DNA of 64,000 nt from the NCBI RefSeq assembly GCF_001050235.1, contig NZ_DF967972.1:1068475-1132474 (forward strand). The letters run 5' to 3'. The notes under the pieces are model-generated. The model saw nothing but the letters and a program-made list of their open reading frames with translations, made no database searches and was not told where the DNA came from. This document shows positions 16,778 through 25,691 of the stretch, in pieces. This DNA comes from Longilinea arvoryzae. Its GTDB lineage: Bacteria > Chloroflexota > Anaerolineae > Anaerolineales > Anaerolineaceae. The position numbers and the translations under genes were made by a program. Numbering within the stretch: the first letter of the stretch is position 1; each line of letters starts with the position of its first letter.

Positions 16778-18212
16778 AGTTTCTAATGCCAAGGGATCAT
16801 ATCCACCTTGGGAAGAATATCAAACTCTATGTAGAGATTTTTGGGATCTCAAAATCAGATCGGAAATTTTAGAGCGCTTGAAAGGAAGACATATAATTGA
16901 TTTATCTTCGGGCTTTAACCTTTATCATCCGCCCTCTATGCTACTAAAACAATTGCAGCGAGACGCCATTAACCCATTATTTTACTTCCCATATGAGTCA
17001 CCTGGTGGACAACCATTTGTGGTAAGAGCAATATCAGCATACGAATGTTTACGGGCAGATAATATATCAATAAAGCCCGAAAATGTTGTACTTACAGCGG
17101 GAACCACTTGGGCTTTTGATTGTATTGCACAACTTATCTCAATCAAATACCCAGATTCTTGTGCGATTATTCCTGTGCCGAACTACTCGGGTTTTGGCCT
17201 TTCTATGTTGAGATTTGGAATAAAGGTAATTGATGTTGGTTCGTCAAAAGGCCCAAAAGAGCCTCCATCTATATCAGAAGTGGAGAAAGCTGTAGACAAA
17301 AATACTAAATTAATTTATCTGTGCTTGATCAATAACCCAACAGGCGTCCTTATAACCTATGATGATTTGAAGGAATATATTTTGCTTGCGAAAAAACATG
17401 AAATTTACCTGGTTATTGATGAAACAGCAAGTTCACTACACAATAATCATACAGTTATTCCTTGCATCTGGAAAATTGCATATGAGCTTAATGCAACAGA
17501 AAATATTATTGCAATCTCAGGACTTTCTAAGGATCGAAGCAATCCCGGACATAGAATTGGATGGATTATCTCTGGTAAAGATAAAGTTGACGAAGTGGTA
17601 AAAATGAATTTGGAAACTTATGCGGTTCCTGCGTCTTTATTTTCAGGATTGATTATTAAAGATCTTCTGTTTAGATTATTTGATGATAATAAGTCAAATC
17701 AATGTGATATTTATAATAAATTTGTTTCGATAATGCTTGGCCAACTAGGTCCTAGCTGGCCTTCAGGATCGATTATAGAAAAAGAATTTCATGAATATTT
17801 AATAAGAGGGGTTGAGGAATTTCTGGAGCCTTTTAAAAATTTTGATATTCTCCAATCTGAATTTAATGAATTCCAAAACTGGCAATCTAAATTCATCGAA
17901 CATGTAACCGAAAATTTCTCGATCCTTAAATTGATTCTTGACTCAGAGATCGAGGAACATTCAAAAATGGATGCTGGTTATAATATTTTTATCAAATTAA
18001 AGCTTCCCCACGGAATTAACCAGCAAGACTTTGCTTTAACTGCATTTAGAACTCTAGGTATTGAGGTTTTACCAGGACCTATTTTTGGTCTGTTGCCTTG
18101 TGACTGGCAGGAGAGTTTAGGGATGTGGATAAGGATAACTTTAAGTCACCCTCACGATATCTTTCGAGAAGGCCTCTTGCGGTTCAAGACTTTGGTTCAT
18201 AGATATCAATGA
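16764..18212 (+). CDS. PLP-dependent aminotransferase, class I/II
   Basis: ATG 16764 (after AAGGGAAC) overlaps the flavin reductase gene by 14 bases; a 40-codon upstream extension is out of register with any ribosome site and was rejected. The 482-residue fold-type I enzyme has the PLP-binding NNPTGVLITYDDL, the Asp/Tyr strand YLVIDETASSL, and the Schiff-base lysine in ISGLSKDRSNPGHRIGW. It is longer than the usual 390-430 residues because of an insertion around GPSWPSGSIIEKEFHEYL. It probably transaminates a 2-oxo acid in the pathway. Confidence 0.8.
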   Translation: MTIIRVSNAKGSYPPWEEYQTLCRDFWDLKIRSEILERLKGRHIIDLSSGFNLYHPPSMLLKQLQRDAINPLFYFPYESPGGQPFVVRAISAYECLRADNISIKPENVVLTAGTTWAFDCIAQLISIKYPDSCAIIPVPNYSGFGLSMLRFGIKVIDVGSSKGPKEPPSISEVEKAVDKNTKLIYLCLINNPTGVLITYDDLKEYILLAKKHEIYLVIDETASSLHNNHTVIPCIWKIAYELNATENIIAISGLSKDRSNPGHRIGWIISGKDKVDEVVKMNLETYAVPASLFSGLIIKDLLFRLFDDNKSNQCDIYNKFVSIMLGQLGPSWPSGSIIEKEFHEYLIRGVEEFLEPFKNFDILQSEFNEFQNWQSKFIEHVTENFSILKLILDSEIEEHSKMDAGYNIFIKLKLPHGINQQDFALTAFRTLGIEVLPGPIFGLLPCDWQESLGMWIRITLSHPHDIFREGLLRFKTLVHRYQ

Positions 18213-18228
18213 GAGAAATGGAGGATAT

Positions 18229-18663
18229 ATGACAAAGGTCATCACTTCAGATATCGTTCTTGAGTTGCATGTGCCCGATTTTAGGCCAGTTATCCAATTT
18301 TACTCATTACTTGGATTTAAAAAAGTTTGGATAAACAATGACAAGGAAGGATATCTGGTCATGAAAAGGGACAAAAGCATTTTGAACTTTTATTGTGGTA
18401 GCGAGAAGGTATATGAGCATTCCTTCTTTAAACGTTTTCCCAAAGCAACGGTTAGAGGTTACGGAGTTGAAATTGTTCTTCCTATCCGTCATATTGATAA
18501 ATTCTACAAGACGGTTTGTTCATTAATCGATGAAAAAAAATTGAACGGAGAAATCGTGGAGGAGCTGGCTTTAAAACCTTGGGGCAAAATGGATTTTAGA
18601 ATGACTGACCCATTTGGTTTCTACCTAAGATTCACTGAAATTACCAACTGGCTGATCCCATAA
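18229..18663 (+). CDS. VOC-family (glyoxalase/dioxygenase-like) protein
   Basis: A 144-residue protein with the paired beta-alpha-beta-beta-beta repeats of the vicinal-oxygen-chelate fold: DIVLELHVPDFRPVIQFYSL in the first half and GVEIVLPIRHIDKFYKTV in the second. It ends with the typical PFGFYLRFTE. His in ELHVP and Glu in RFTE could bind a metal. It may be a dioxygenase, an isomerase or a resistance-type binding protein. Confidence 0.65.
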   Translation: MTKVITSDIVLELHVPDFRPVIQFYSLLGFKKVWINNDKEGYLVMKRDKSILNFYCGSEKVYEHSFFKRFPKATVRGYGVEIVLPIRHIDKFYKTVCSLIDEKKLNGEIVEELALKPWGKMDFRMTDPFGFYLRFTEITNWLIP

Positions 18664-18920
18664 CTTCTATGACTATAGATAAGGGATGGATTAGAGCCTC
18701 TAATTTTAAAGTGCTCACAGCCTCTTCTTTTCTTCGCGGATTTAGCACTAGTATTTTGGCAGCCATCTGGCAACCATTTTCTCTTTCAATTGGCGCAAGT
18801 TTACCCTTTATTGGATTTCTAATTGCATTAAGTGGATTAGGTGGAATAGGAGGCAACAGCGGTTTAATAACTACAATCTTTCAACCAATAGGTGGGCTTA
18901 CCCCGATTTAATGGACACAA

Positions 18921-19680
18921 TTAAAGGGTGAGACCTAGTTCGAAATCAACCGGGCTGCGATAGCCCAAAGTCGAGTGTAGTCGTTGGCGATTGTACCAAA
19001 CCTCCATGTATTCAAAGATGATTGTGCGAGCCTGGGCATGGGTCAAGAAAACGCCGGTGACGCATTCGGTTTTGAGGGTGCTGAAGAAGCTCTCCATCAC
19101 GGCGTTGTCGTAGCAGTTGCCTGCCCCGCTCATGCTGAGTTCCGCCAGGGCGGTGTTGAGGCAATTGAGGTAAGCGGCGCTGGTGTACTGGCTACCCTGG
19201 TCGGAATGATGCAGCAGGCCAGCCGGTGGACGGCGGCCCAGCAACGCCATCTCCAAGGCAGACACCACCAATTGCGTATCCATCTTGGCGCTCATTGCCC
19301 AGCCAATCACTCGGCGCGAAAACAGATCCAGTACCACTGCCAGATACAACCATCCCTCGGCGGTTTCGATGTAGGTGAAATCACTAACCCATTTCCGGTT
19401 GGGCGCGGAGGCAGAGAAATTCTGGTTGAGCCGGTTCGGCGCAGGGATCACTCCGGCCTGGCGTTGAGTGGTGCGCGGGTAATAGCGCCGCTTCCTGCGT
19501 GCCACAATCCCGTGCAAACGCATCAGCCGCGCCACCCGGTTATGCCCGCAGCGTATCCCTTGCCTTTTCAACACCGCGTGCAGTCGCGGACTGCCGTAGG
19601 TCTTGCGGCTCTTGGCATGCTCCGCCGCGATCAGCCCCAGCAGCACCTGGTTGGCCTGCTCTCGCGTACTCGGCTTGCGC
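18921..19680 (-). pseudogene. Truncated IS3 transposase orfB (copy A)
   Basis: Encodes the C-terminal integrase part including the DDE residues (WVSDFTYIET, HHSDQGSQYTS, NAVMESFFSTLK) and ends with LHSTLGYRSPVDFE. It lacks the N-terminal HTH_21 start (MKYMFMAAHE) that is present in copy B. Confidence 0.75.
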
Positions 19681-20233
19681 TTCCGCCAGGGCGGTGTTGA
19701 GGCAATTGAGGTAAGCGGCGCTGGTGTACTGGCTACCCTGGTCGGAATGATGCAGCAGGCCAGCCGGTGGACGGCGGCCCAGCAACGCCATCTCCAAGGC
19801 AGACACCACCAATTGCGTATCCATCTTGGCGCTCATTGCCCAGCCAATCACTCGGCGCGAAAACAGATCCAGTACCACTGCCAGATACAACCATCCCTCG
19901 GCGGTTTCGATGTAGGTGAAATCACTAACCCATTTCCGGTTGGGCGCGGAGGCAGAGAAATTCTGGTTGAGCCGGTTCGGCGCAGGGATCACTCCGGCCT
20001 GGCGTTGAGTGGTGCGCGGGTAATAGCGCCGCTTCCAAGTCACTTGGCTCTAGCCGTGGCGGTTCTTTCTCGCTCGTCACCATCTGGTATTTGGCCCGCC
20101 ACTTCAACAGCATTCCCGGCGTGATCCCCAGTTCCCGTTCCAGCTGCCCCGCACTTTTTCCGCTGTTCTTCAGTAGTTCCAGCGCTTCTCGTTTGAACTC
20201 CGGCGTGTATGTCCGATATCGTTTGTCTCTCAT
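19681..20233 (-). pseudogene. Chimeric orfA/orfB remnant (copy A)
   Basis: The first ~65 codons of orfA (MRDKRYRTYTPEFKREALE...) are joined at CGCCGCTTCC to a second, out-of-order piece of orfB that again includes the first two DDE segments. The fusion shifts frame, so no working protein results. Confidence 0.7.
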
Positions 20234-21309
20234 TTCCTCGCTTCCTTCCCGTTTAGTTTACCGGATTCTCCCTTTTTCCGTGTCCACTTTTTCGGGGGAA
20301 GCCCAAGGTGGATGGCTATCGGATAGGAGAGGAAGACGGTTTGTTATTATTTTGGGGAGCATTATTACTATTCTAGCTTTTGTAAGCCTCATTTTTGCTA
20401 GTGTTTTATATTCGTTAATTTTTCTCATAATTTCCTCGGTAATTTTAGGCATAACATCTTTATCACGTCCAGCCAGACGTTCGGCCACTGCGGATTCTGT
20501 TCCATCAACTAAATTAGGGTCAGCCTTTAGTATCATTATGGTTTCAACTATGTTATCAGGGTCTGTGGCACCTACTGCTGGCGGATGGCTAATTGATCAT
20601 TATGGTTATGCATTTCTGTTTTTGTTGTTATCAATCATTGAAGGTGTTTCTATCTTGATAATTATAAGATATAAGGAGGAGCATCCTTCAAAGGCTTCTA
20701 AGATAGAATGGCAGGGAATAAAACATTTCATTAATAACCTGTTCGTCGATTTCAATAATAAAAGATTGCTGCTGATAATGACTGGTCTTGATGCTTTTTC
20801 ATGGGGTGTTGGTTGGGGATTATTATATGGCTTCATTTCCAAAGAATTTGGCTTTCAACCCACTCAAATTGGTATTATGGCAAGTGTTATGTCTCTAAGT
20901 TGGGTAATAATTCAAGTTCCTTTAGGTAGACTTATTGATTTGTTTGGACCCCAATTGGTTATGTTGTTTGCTCAATTAGTGGGAATACCCTTAATAATTA
21001 TATGGATGACACAGAGCTCAATTTATGCATTTGTCCTCTCTATGATTTTTACGGCTTTTACAGGTGCTGCTTGGCAGCCTGCTATTGATACTTATGTTTC
21101 AAACCATGTTTCAGCAGAAGAAAGAGCTGAAACATTCGGAAAACTTAGCGCTTTTCGAGATCTATGTGGCTTTCCTGCTCCACTGATAGGAGGAGCCCTT
21201 TATCAAATTTGGGGTTTTAAGGCTCCTTTAACAATTAATCTATTGGGAGTTGTTCTTATCGTACTTATAATTCTTCTGACAATGAACCATAGTGCTATAA
21301 GGATGACAA

Positions 21310-21499
21310 ATGCCTAGAATAACAGAACATCAAGTAAACCAGGTTTTTTCAACTGCTGACGCGATCGATGATGAAAAGCATGTAATTGTGCATTATTGCA
21401 TCACGCCCTGTGAAGGATCTAGCATTGATGAGGTGGCAGCAACATTAGCAATTAATACGTCAATGGGTACAACCACACCTCTATCAATTGAAAAAGAGG
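21310..21499 (+). pseudogene. RuBisCO-like protein, N-terminal fragment cut by IS copy B
   Basis: The ATG overlaps the MFS stop by 8 bases, so this was the next gene of the operon. Only 63 codons remain before the IS. The fragment DEKHVIVHYCITPCEG then DEVAATLAINTSMGTTT matches the RuBisCO large-chain N-terminal domain pattern (Y-x-hydrophobic, then AA..IA.ESStGT) as seen in RuBisCO-like proteins. RLPs catalyse enolisation or decarboxylation of phosphorylated keto compounds. The catalytic barrel is gone. Confidence 0.6.
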
Positions 21500-21527
21500 T
21501 GGGCTTACCCCGATTTAATGGACACAA

Positions 21528-22388
21528 TTAAAGGGTGAGACCTAGTTCGAAATCAACCGGGCTGCGATAGCCCAAAGTCGAGTGTAGTCGTTGGCGATTG
21601 TACCAAACCTCCATGTATTCAAAGATGATTGTGCGAGCCTGGGCATGGGTCAAGAAAACGCCGGTGACGCATTCGGTTTTGAGGGTGCTGAAGAAGCTCT
21701 CCATCACGGCGTTGTCGTAGCAGTTGCCTGCCCCGCTCATGCTGAGTTCCGCCAGGGCGGTGTTGAGGCAATTGAGGTAAGCGGCGCTGGTGTACTGGCT
21801 ACCCTGGTCGGAATGATGCAGCAGGCCAGCCGGTGGACGGCGGCCCAGCAACGCCATCTCCAAGGCAGACACCACCAATTGCGTATCCATCTTGGCGCTC
21901 ATTGCCCAGCCAATCACTCGGCGCGAAAACAGATCCAGTACCACTGCCAGATACAACCATCCCTCGGCGGTTTCGATGTAGGTGAAATCACTAACCCATT
22001 TCCGGTTGGGCGCGGAGGCAGAGAAATTCTGGTTGAGCCGGTTCGGCGCAGGGATCACTCCGGCCTGGCGTTGAGTGGTGCGCGGGTAATAGCGCCGCTT
22101 CCTGCGTGCCACAATCCCGTGCAAACGCATCAGCCGCGCCACCCGGTTATGCCCGCAGCGTATCCCTTGCCTTTTCAACACCGCGTGCAGTCGCGGACTG
22201 CCGTAGGTCTTGCGGCTCTTGGCATGCTCCGCCGCGATCAGCCCCAGCAGCACCTGGTTGGCCTGCTCTCGCGTACTCGGCTTGCGCTTCCGCCAGGCAT
22301 AGTACCCGCTCCGCTGCACCCTCAGCACCTTGCACATCCGCTTCACCGCGTATTCTCCCTCGTGCGCTGCCATGAACATGTACTTCAT
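21528..22388 (-). CDS. IS3-family transposase OrfB (DDE integrase)
   Basis: 286 residues: an HTH_21 region (YAVKRMCKVLRVQRSGYYAW), then an rve integrase core with Asp in WVSDFTYIET, Asp in HHSDQGSQYTS and Glu in NAVMESFFSTLK. The ATG overlaps the orfA stop by four bases. A run of seven A followed by G near the end of orfA could also allow -1 frameshifting to an OrfAB fusion, the usual IS3 strategy. Confidence 0.92.
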   Translation of the reverse strand: MKYMFMAAHEGEYAVKRMCKVLRVQRSGYYAWRKRKPSTREQANQVLLGLIAAEHAKSRKTYGSPRLHAVLKRQGIRCGHNRVARLMRLHGIVARRKRRYYPRTTQRQAGVIPAPNRLNQNFSASAPNRKWVSDFTYIETAEGWLYLAVVLDLFSRRVIGWAMSAKMDTQLVVSALEMALLGRRPPAGLLHHSDQGSQYTSAAYLNCLNTALAELSMSGAGNCYDNAVMESFFSTLKTECVTGVFLTHAQARTIIFEYMEVWYNRQRLHSTLGYRSPVDFELGLTL

Positions 22389-22693
22389 GCGTCTTTCTTT
22401 GAGAAAATACTCACCACTTTTTTTAGGATCTCGCGCTCTTCGGCCATCTCCTTTAGCTCGCGCTGCAAGCGTTGGATTTCCCGTTTCGCCGCTTCCAAGT
22501 CACTTGGCTCTAGCCGTGGCGGTTCTTTCTCGCTCGTCACCATCTGGTATTTGGCCCGCCACTTCAACAGCATTCCCGGCGTGATCCCCAGTTCCCGTTC
22601 CAGCTGCCCCGCACTTTTTCCGCTGTTCTTCAGTAGTTCCAGCGCTTCTCGTTTGAACTCCGGCGTGTATGTCCGATATCGTTTGTCTCTCAT
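22385..22693 (-). CDS. IS3-family transposase OrfA
   Basis: 102 residues with an HTH_Tnp_1 domain (YTPEFKREALELLKNSGKSA, then LERELGITPGMLLKWRAKY) and a C-terminal leucine-zipper-like coiled coil (IQRLQRELKEMAEEREILKK). It binds the IS ends. A7G in AATCC-like context at its 3' end is a candidate slippery site. Confidence 0.92.
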   Translation of the reverse strand: MRDKRYRTYTPEFKREALELLKNSGKSAGQLERELGITPGMLLKWRAKYQMVTSEKEPPRLEPSDLEAAKREIQRLQRELKEMAEEREILKKVVSIFSKKDA

Positions 22694-22765
22694 TTCCTCG
22701 CTTCCTTCCCGTTTAGTTTACCGGATTCTCCCTTTTTCCGTGTCCACTTTTTCGGGGGAAGCCCA

Positions 22766-22866
22766 GGAGAGAGGCTAGGGGTGAGGGTCTGGTCAGGGGT
22801 CGGCTCAGTTGGCGTGGGTGCTGTGGTGACAGTCTCCGCTCTGGCAGCAATCGCCGTCAGCACGCT
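22766..22866. other. Foreign 101-bp fragment between IS copies
   Basis: Sequence unrelated to the IS or to the AT-rich genes around it, squeezed between the right end of copy B and the broken left end of copy C. It starts GGAGAGAGGCTAGGGGTGAG, resembling widespread intergenic repeat units of the GGGAGAGG-GGTGAGGG type. One minus-strand frame is rich in Thr/Pro (TVTTAPTPTEPTP), like a secreted linker. It is probably a scrap of another locus brought in by recombination. Confidence 0.5.
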
Positions 22867-23038
22867 CTTGCGCTTCCGCCAGGCATAGTACCCGCTCCGC
22901 TGCACCCTCAGCACCTTGCACATCCGCTTCACCGCGTATTCTCCCTCGTGCGCTGCCATGAACATGTACTTCATGCGTCTTTCTTTGAGAAAATACTCAC
23001 CACTTTTTTTAGGATCTCGCGCTCTTCGGCCATCTCCT

Positions 23039-23368
23039 TTAGCTCGCGCTGCAAGCGTTGGATTTCCCGTTTCGCCGCTTCCTGCGTGCCACAATCCCGT
23101 GCAAACGCATCAGCCGCGCCACCCGGTTATGCCCGCAGCGTATCCCTTGCCTTTTCAACACCGCGTGCAGTCGCGGACTGCCGTAGGTCTTGCGGCTCTT
23201 GGCATGCTCCGCCGCGATCAGCCCCAGCAGCACCTGGTTGGCCTGCTCTCGCGTACTCGGCTTGCGCTTCCGCCAGGCATAGTACCCGCTCCGCTGCACC
23301 CTCAGCACCTTGCACATCCGCTTCACCGCGTATTCTCCCTCGTGCGCTGCCATGAACATGTACTTCAT
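23039..23368 (-). pseudogene. Truncated orfB (copy C)
   Basis: It starts like intact OrfB (MKYMFMAAHEGEYAVK) but after about 100 codons, at IVARRKRR, it runs through the CGCCGCTTCC junction into orfA sequence read in another frame (NGKSNACSAS). No catalytic core remains. Confidence 0.75.
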
Positions 23369-23673
23369 GCGTCTTTCTTTGAGAAAATACTCACCACTTT
23401 TTTTAGGATCTCGCGCTCTTCGGCCATCTCCTTTAGCTCGCGCTGCAAGCGTTGGATTTCCCGTTTCGCCGCTTCCAAGTCACTTGGCTCTAGCCGTGGC
23501 GGTTCTTTCTCGCTCGTCACCATCTGGTATTTGGCCCGCCACTTCAACAGCATTCCCGGCGTGATCCCCAGTTCCCGTTCCAGCTGCCCCGCACTTTTTC
23601 CGCTGTTCTTCAGTAGTTCCAGCGCTTCTCGTTTGAACTCCGGCGTGTATGTCCGATATCGTTTGTCTCTCAT
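23365..23673 (-). CDS. IS3-family transposase OrfA (copy C, intact)
   Basis: Identical in predicted sequence to OrfA of copy B (102 residues, HTH plus coiled coil). Without an intact OrfB partner in this copy it could only act with copy B, for example as a repressor or in trans. Confidence 0.8.
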   Translation of the reverse strand: MRDKRYRTYTPEFKREALELLKNSGKSAGQLERELGITPGMLLKWRAKYQMVTSEKEPPRLEPSDLEAAKREIQRLQRELKEMAEEREILKKVVSIFSKKDA

Positions 23674-23745
23674 TTCCTCGCTTCCTTCCCGTTTAGTTTA
23701 CCGGATTCTCCCTTTTTCCGTGTCCACTTTTTCGGGGGAAGCCCA

Positions 23746-23770
23746 GCCAATGCATATTGATGGGAAGTAA
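23746..23770 (+). pseudogene. Possible 3' tail of the interrupted operon gene
   Basis: Directly after the IS right end, one frame reads P-M-H-I-D-G-K-stop and is followed within two bases by a strong terminator. This is what the natural 3' end of the operon's last gene (perhaps the RuBisCO-like gene) would look like, but seven codons cannot prove it. Confidence 0.25.
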
Positions 23771-23772
23771 AA

Positions 23773-23802
23773 AATTGGGGGAGAATGAAATCTCCCCCAA
23801 TT
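23773..23802 (+). terminator. Bidirectional intrinsic terminator
   Basis: A perfect 12-bp stem (AATTGGGGGAGA with TCTCCCCCAATT, loop ATGAAA) lies between the end of the AT-rich operon and the convergent gene at 23834. A-rich and T-rich flanks serve both directions. Confidence 0.75.
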
Positions 23803-23833
23803 ATGTAATAATAGTTTTGGATCACAAAAAACT

Positions 23834-24340
23834 TTAATAATCCGCAGTTTTGATTTCGTCTCTACTTAAGTATTTTTGGAATACTTTTTTAGCGATATAT
23901 TCAAAATCACCCATAAAGCTTTCTTCTCCCCTTACCTCTCTAATACAAGAAATATATGGTTCTAATATTATCCAGCTTCTTCCAATGACATATTTGTAAC
24001 CGTCTAATAATAAATCTTCGGGAATTAAACCCTTTCTGACAACGTATCCTATACGATTCATATGATTACCAGTTTTGGAGGCGGCATATCTGACATCTTC
24101 TGGTAACTTTTTTATATCTCCGGGATTACACAGTGATAATAATTTCTCTCGATTCTTGATTATTACCTTTCTTGCACCATTCAACTCATCAGATGAAATT
24201 TCTCTATAAATCTCCCACATAGCACCTAAATGTGTTTCCCGCCTTGCTTCTTGTATTTGCCTCCACGCATAGAATAGTGCAATGAGGACGGCTAGGGTTT
24301 GAATCGTTTGTAGTATTGCAGTCAAGAAGTCCCAGTTCAT
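23834..24340 (-). CDS. Small membrane protein, DUF4760-like
   Basis: The start at 24340 is chosen because TAGGAGAAAACC lies just before it; a further ATG at 24358 overlaps that site. The 168-residue product has one N-terminal transmembrane helix (AILQTIQTLAVLIALFYAW) and a cytosolic helical domain (IQEARRETHLGAMWEIYREI). This layout is shared with DUF4760 and related proteins, often found beside defence or mobile genes. Function unknown. Confidence 0.6.
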   Translation of the reverse strand: MNWDFLTAILQTIQTLAVLIALFYAWRQIQEARRETHLGAMWEIYREISSDELNGARKVIIKNREKLLSLCNPGDIKKLPEDVRYAASKTGNHMNRIGYVVRKGLIPEDLLLDGYKYVIGRSWIILEPYISCIREVRGEESFMGDFEYIAKKVFQKYLSRDEIKTADY

Positions 24341-24598
24341 AGGTTTTCTCCTATTCATATTAAGTAAATTATATCGCCGGTAGATTTTTGTGCGGCATTT
24401 ACGATAATTTCACTTCTGTTTTCCTGGAAAGTCTACAAATTCGTAACATCATTGAGAGCGGCAGATAGAAGCTAATCAATCATGATTGACCAGCCTTTAT
24501 TTGCTGTTCTAATCACGACAGTGAGCGGAACTGCGAGAACGTGAGCTGTGTTTTCAGGAGTTCGTCAACGTGAGCCATTTCAACTTCAGGAGGAGCAG

Positions 24599-25666
24599 AT
24601 GAACGTTTACGAGGATAAGTATTTGCGCGATAAGATCAGCCGGATCATCGCCCGGCAGAAGGAGGGCAAGGTTGTCATTGCTGCCTACAAAGATGGCAGC
24701 GGACTTCCGGCGCGAGAGGATCTTGGGCAGGCGCTGGCACGCGCGGCGTATCCACACGATTATGCCGTTGGCAGCGCCGGTTTCTTGAATTTTGACTCGG
24801 AGCTTGGAGCCTATCTCTACACTGCAAAACCAGGCGTCAAACAACCGGAGGTGATCACACGCTACCAGCCCTTGTCGCTGGCCGAAGCAGAACTGATCGT
24901 CCAAGAACGCCAGGTCTGCATCCGCGCAGGCGATACAGCTGTCACATTTTCAGGCGTGCAAACCTGGAAAGGAATGTATGAAATCCTGCGCGAGATCAAC
25001 GAGGAACTGGCGCGAGTGAATGCGGGGATTGTGGTCTGGAAAATCATCCCAAAGGAAGGAAACTACACGGAGCCGGCGGACCGGTTGTTTTCGGGCGCGG
25101 TGCCTCGTCTGCGCAATGGGCAGGCATTGGGCCACGTCACCGGCTATGCCTTTGACGACGATCACGCGCTCGCGTACATCGGGCTAGTGAGTTATAAAAC
25201 CAGCCTGGAGTCGCTGCGGATCACCCTGATGACCGGCAAACCGTTGCAAATGGTCCAGGATGGTGTTGGCGATCACACCCTGATCCCGAATGAAAAGTAT
25301 GAACAGGCCTGGCAGGCAATGCCGGAATACACCAGCCACCACGCCGCTTTTTTATCACGCCTGGCGACACCGGGCAAGTGGGAGCCAGAGGATCTGATTG
25401 CGTATCTTCTCGTTTTTCGTGACGCATTGGACCCAAACGCGGATTTGATCCGCCTGTTCATCGAGCGTCTCAAGGAAGCGTTGGAGATACCGATACTCGA
25501 TTCGTGGTCGGCTGTGCTGTGGAAGCAAGCCAGCAATCGCAAATATATCCAAAAGATGAATGTCGGCGGGGACTGTATCCTCGGCGCGAAGATCGATCTC
25601 CAGGCAGATTGGCAGGAACTGTTATCGAACCTGCTGGCTGAGAAGGCCATTGCGCTGACCGCCTGA
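24599..25666 (+). CDS. Unknown 355-residue protein
   Basis: ATG 24599 follows AGGAGGAGC. No family was recognised. The protein is soluble and mixed alpha/beta, with no signal peptide, Cys motif or P-loop. GC-rich codon use matches the methyltransferase-helicase that follows and the Tad genes, not the AT-rich operon between them. It ends 112 bases before the next start and is probably co-transcribed with it; both look like backbone genes of an integrative or phage-related element. Confidence 0.6.
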   Translation: MNVYEDKYLRDKISRIIARQKEGKVVIAAYKDGSGLPAREDLGQALARAAYPHDYAVGSAGFLNFDSELGAYLYTAKPGVKQPEVITRYQPLSLAEAELIVQERQVCIRAGDTAVTFSGVQTWKGMYEILREINEELARVNAGIVVWKIIPKEGNYTEPADRLFSGAVPRLRNGQALGHVTGYAFDDDHALAYIGLVSYKTSLESLRITLMTGKPLQMVQDGVGDHTLIPNEKYEQAWQAMPEYTSHHAAFLSRLATPGKWEPEDLIAYLLVFRDALDPNADLIRLFIERLKEALEIPILDSWSAVLWKQASNRKYIQKMNVGGDCILGAKIDLQADWQELLSNLLAEKAIALTA

Positions 25667-25691
25667 CCTAAACTGGAAAATCATCGATCTT

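Larger units (their letters stand above)
18893..20305 (-). mobile_element. IS3-family element copy A (chimeric)
   Basis: Terminal inverted repeats TGGGCTT...AAGCCCA are flanked by a 3-base target duplication (AGG), as normal for IS3-group elements. Internally it is not a standard copy. After the left orfB region it jumps back at the 10-mer TTCCGCCAGG (19681-19690), repeating about 350 bases of orfB. At CGCCGCTTCC (20027-20036) it then jumps forward into the start of orfA. The orfA 3' end and orfB 5' end are therefore missing, and it encodes no complete transposase. Confidence 0.85.
18669..21317 (+). pseudogene. MFS transporter gene split by IS copy A
   Basis: The 5' part (18669-18892) encodes TM helices up to GLITTIFQPIGG and the 3' part (20306-21317) resumes with GGWLSDRRGRR, which is MFS motif A (GxLaDRxGRR). 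Removing the IS and one copy of the 3-base target repeat AGG rejoins the frame exactly (Q-P-I-G-G-W-L-S-D). The product would be a 12-helix major facilitator, likely the exporter or importer of this pathway's compound. As it stands it should be inactive. Confidence 0.85.
21500..22765 (-). mobile_element. IS3-family element copy B (intact, 1266 bp)
   Basis: A complete element with imperfect terminal inverted repeats (TGGGCTTACCCCG at the left, CGGGGGAAGCCCA at the right) and overlapping orfA and orfB on the - strand. No target-site duplication is visible: the left flank ends AGAGG and the right flank begins GGAGAG. The right flank is therefore probably not the original insertion partner. Confidence 0.9.
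22867..23745 (-). mobile_element. IS3-family element copy C (left end missing, chimeric)
   Basis: It begins inside orfB at CTTGCGCTTCCGCC and runs to the 10-mer CGCCGCTTCC (23073-23082) in orfA. There it jumps back to the matching 10-mer in orfB and continues normally to the right inverted repeat. The junction is the reciprocal of the one in copy A. The terminal repeat on the left is absent. Confidence 0.85.

Noticed and set aside
21591..22778. 395-codon + strand frame antisense to the IS transposase
   Set aside because: It is a shadow of GC-rich transposase codons; all features support the - strand genes.
22690..23094. 134-codon minus-strand frame joining the foreign fragment to IS sequence
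   Set aside because: It is a chimera across IS junctions without its own start signal.
24470..24598. Short repeated GTGAGC units and an ATCAATCATGATTGA palindrome before the 355-residue gene
   Set aside because: Too short and irregular to call an iteron set or operator with confidence.
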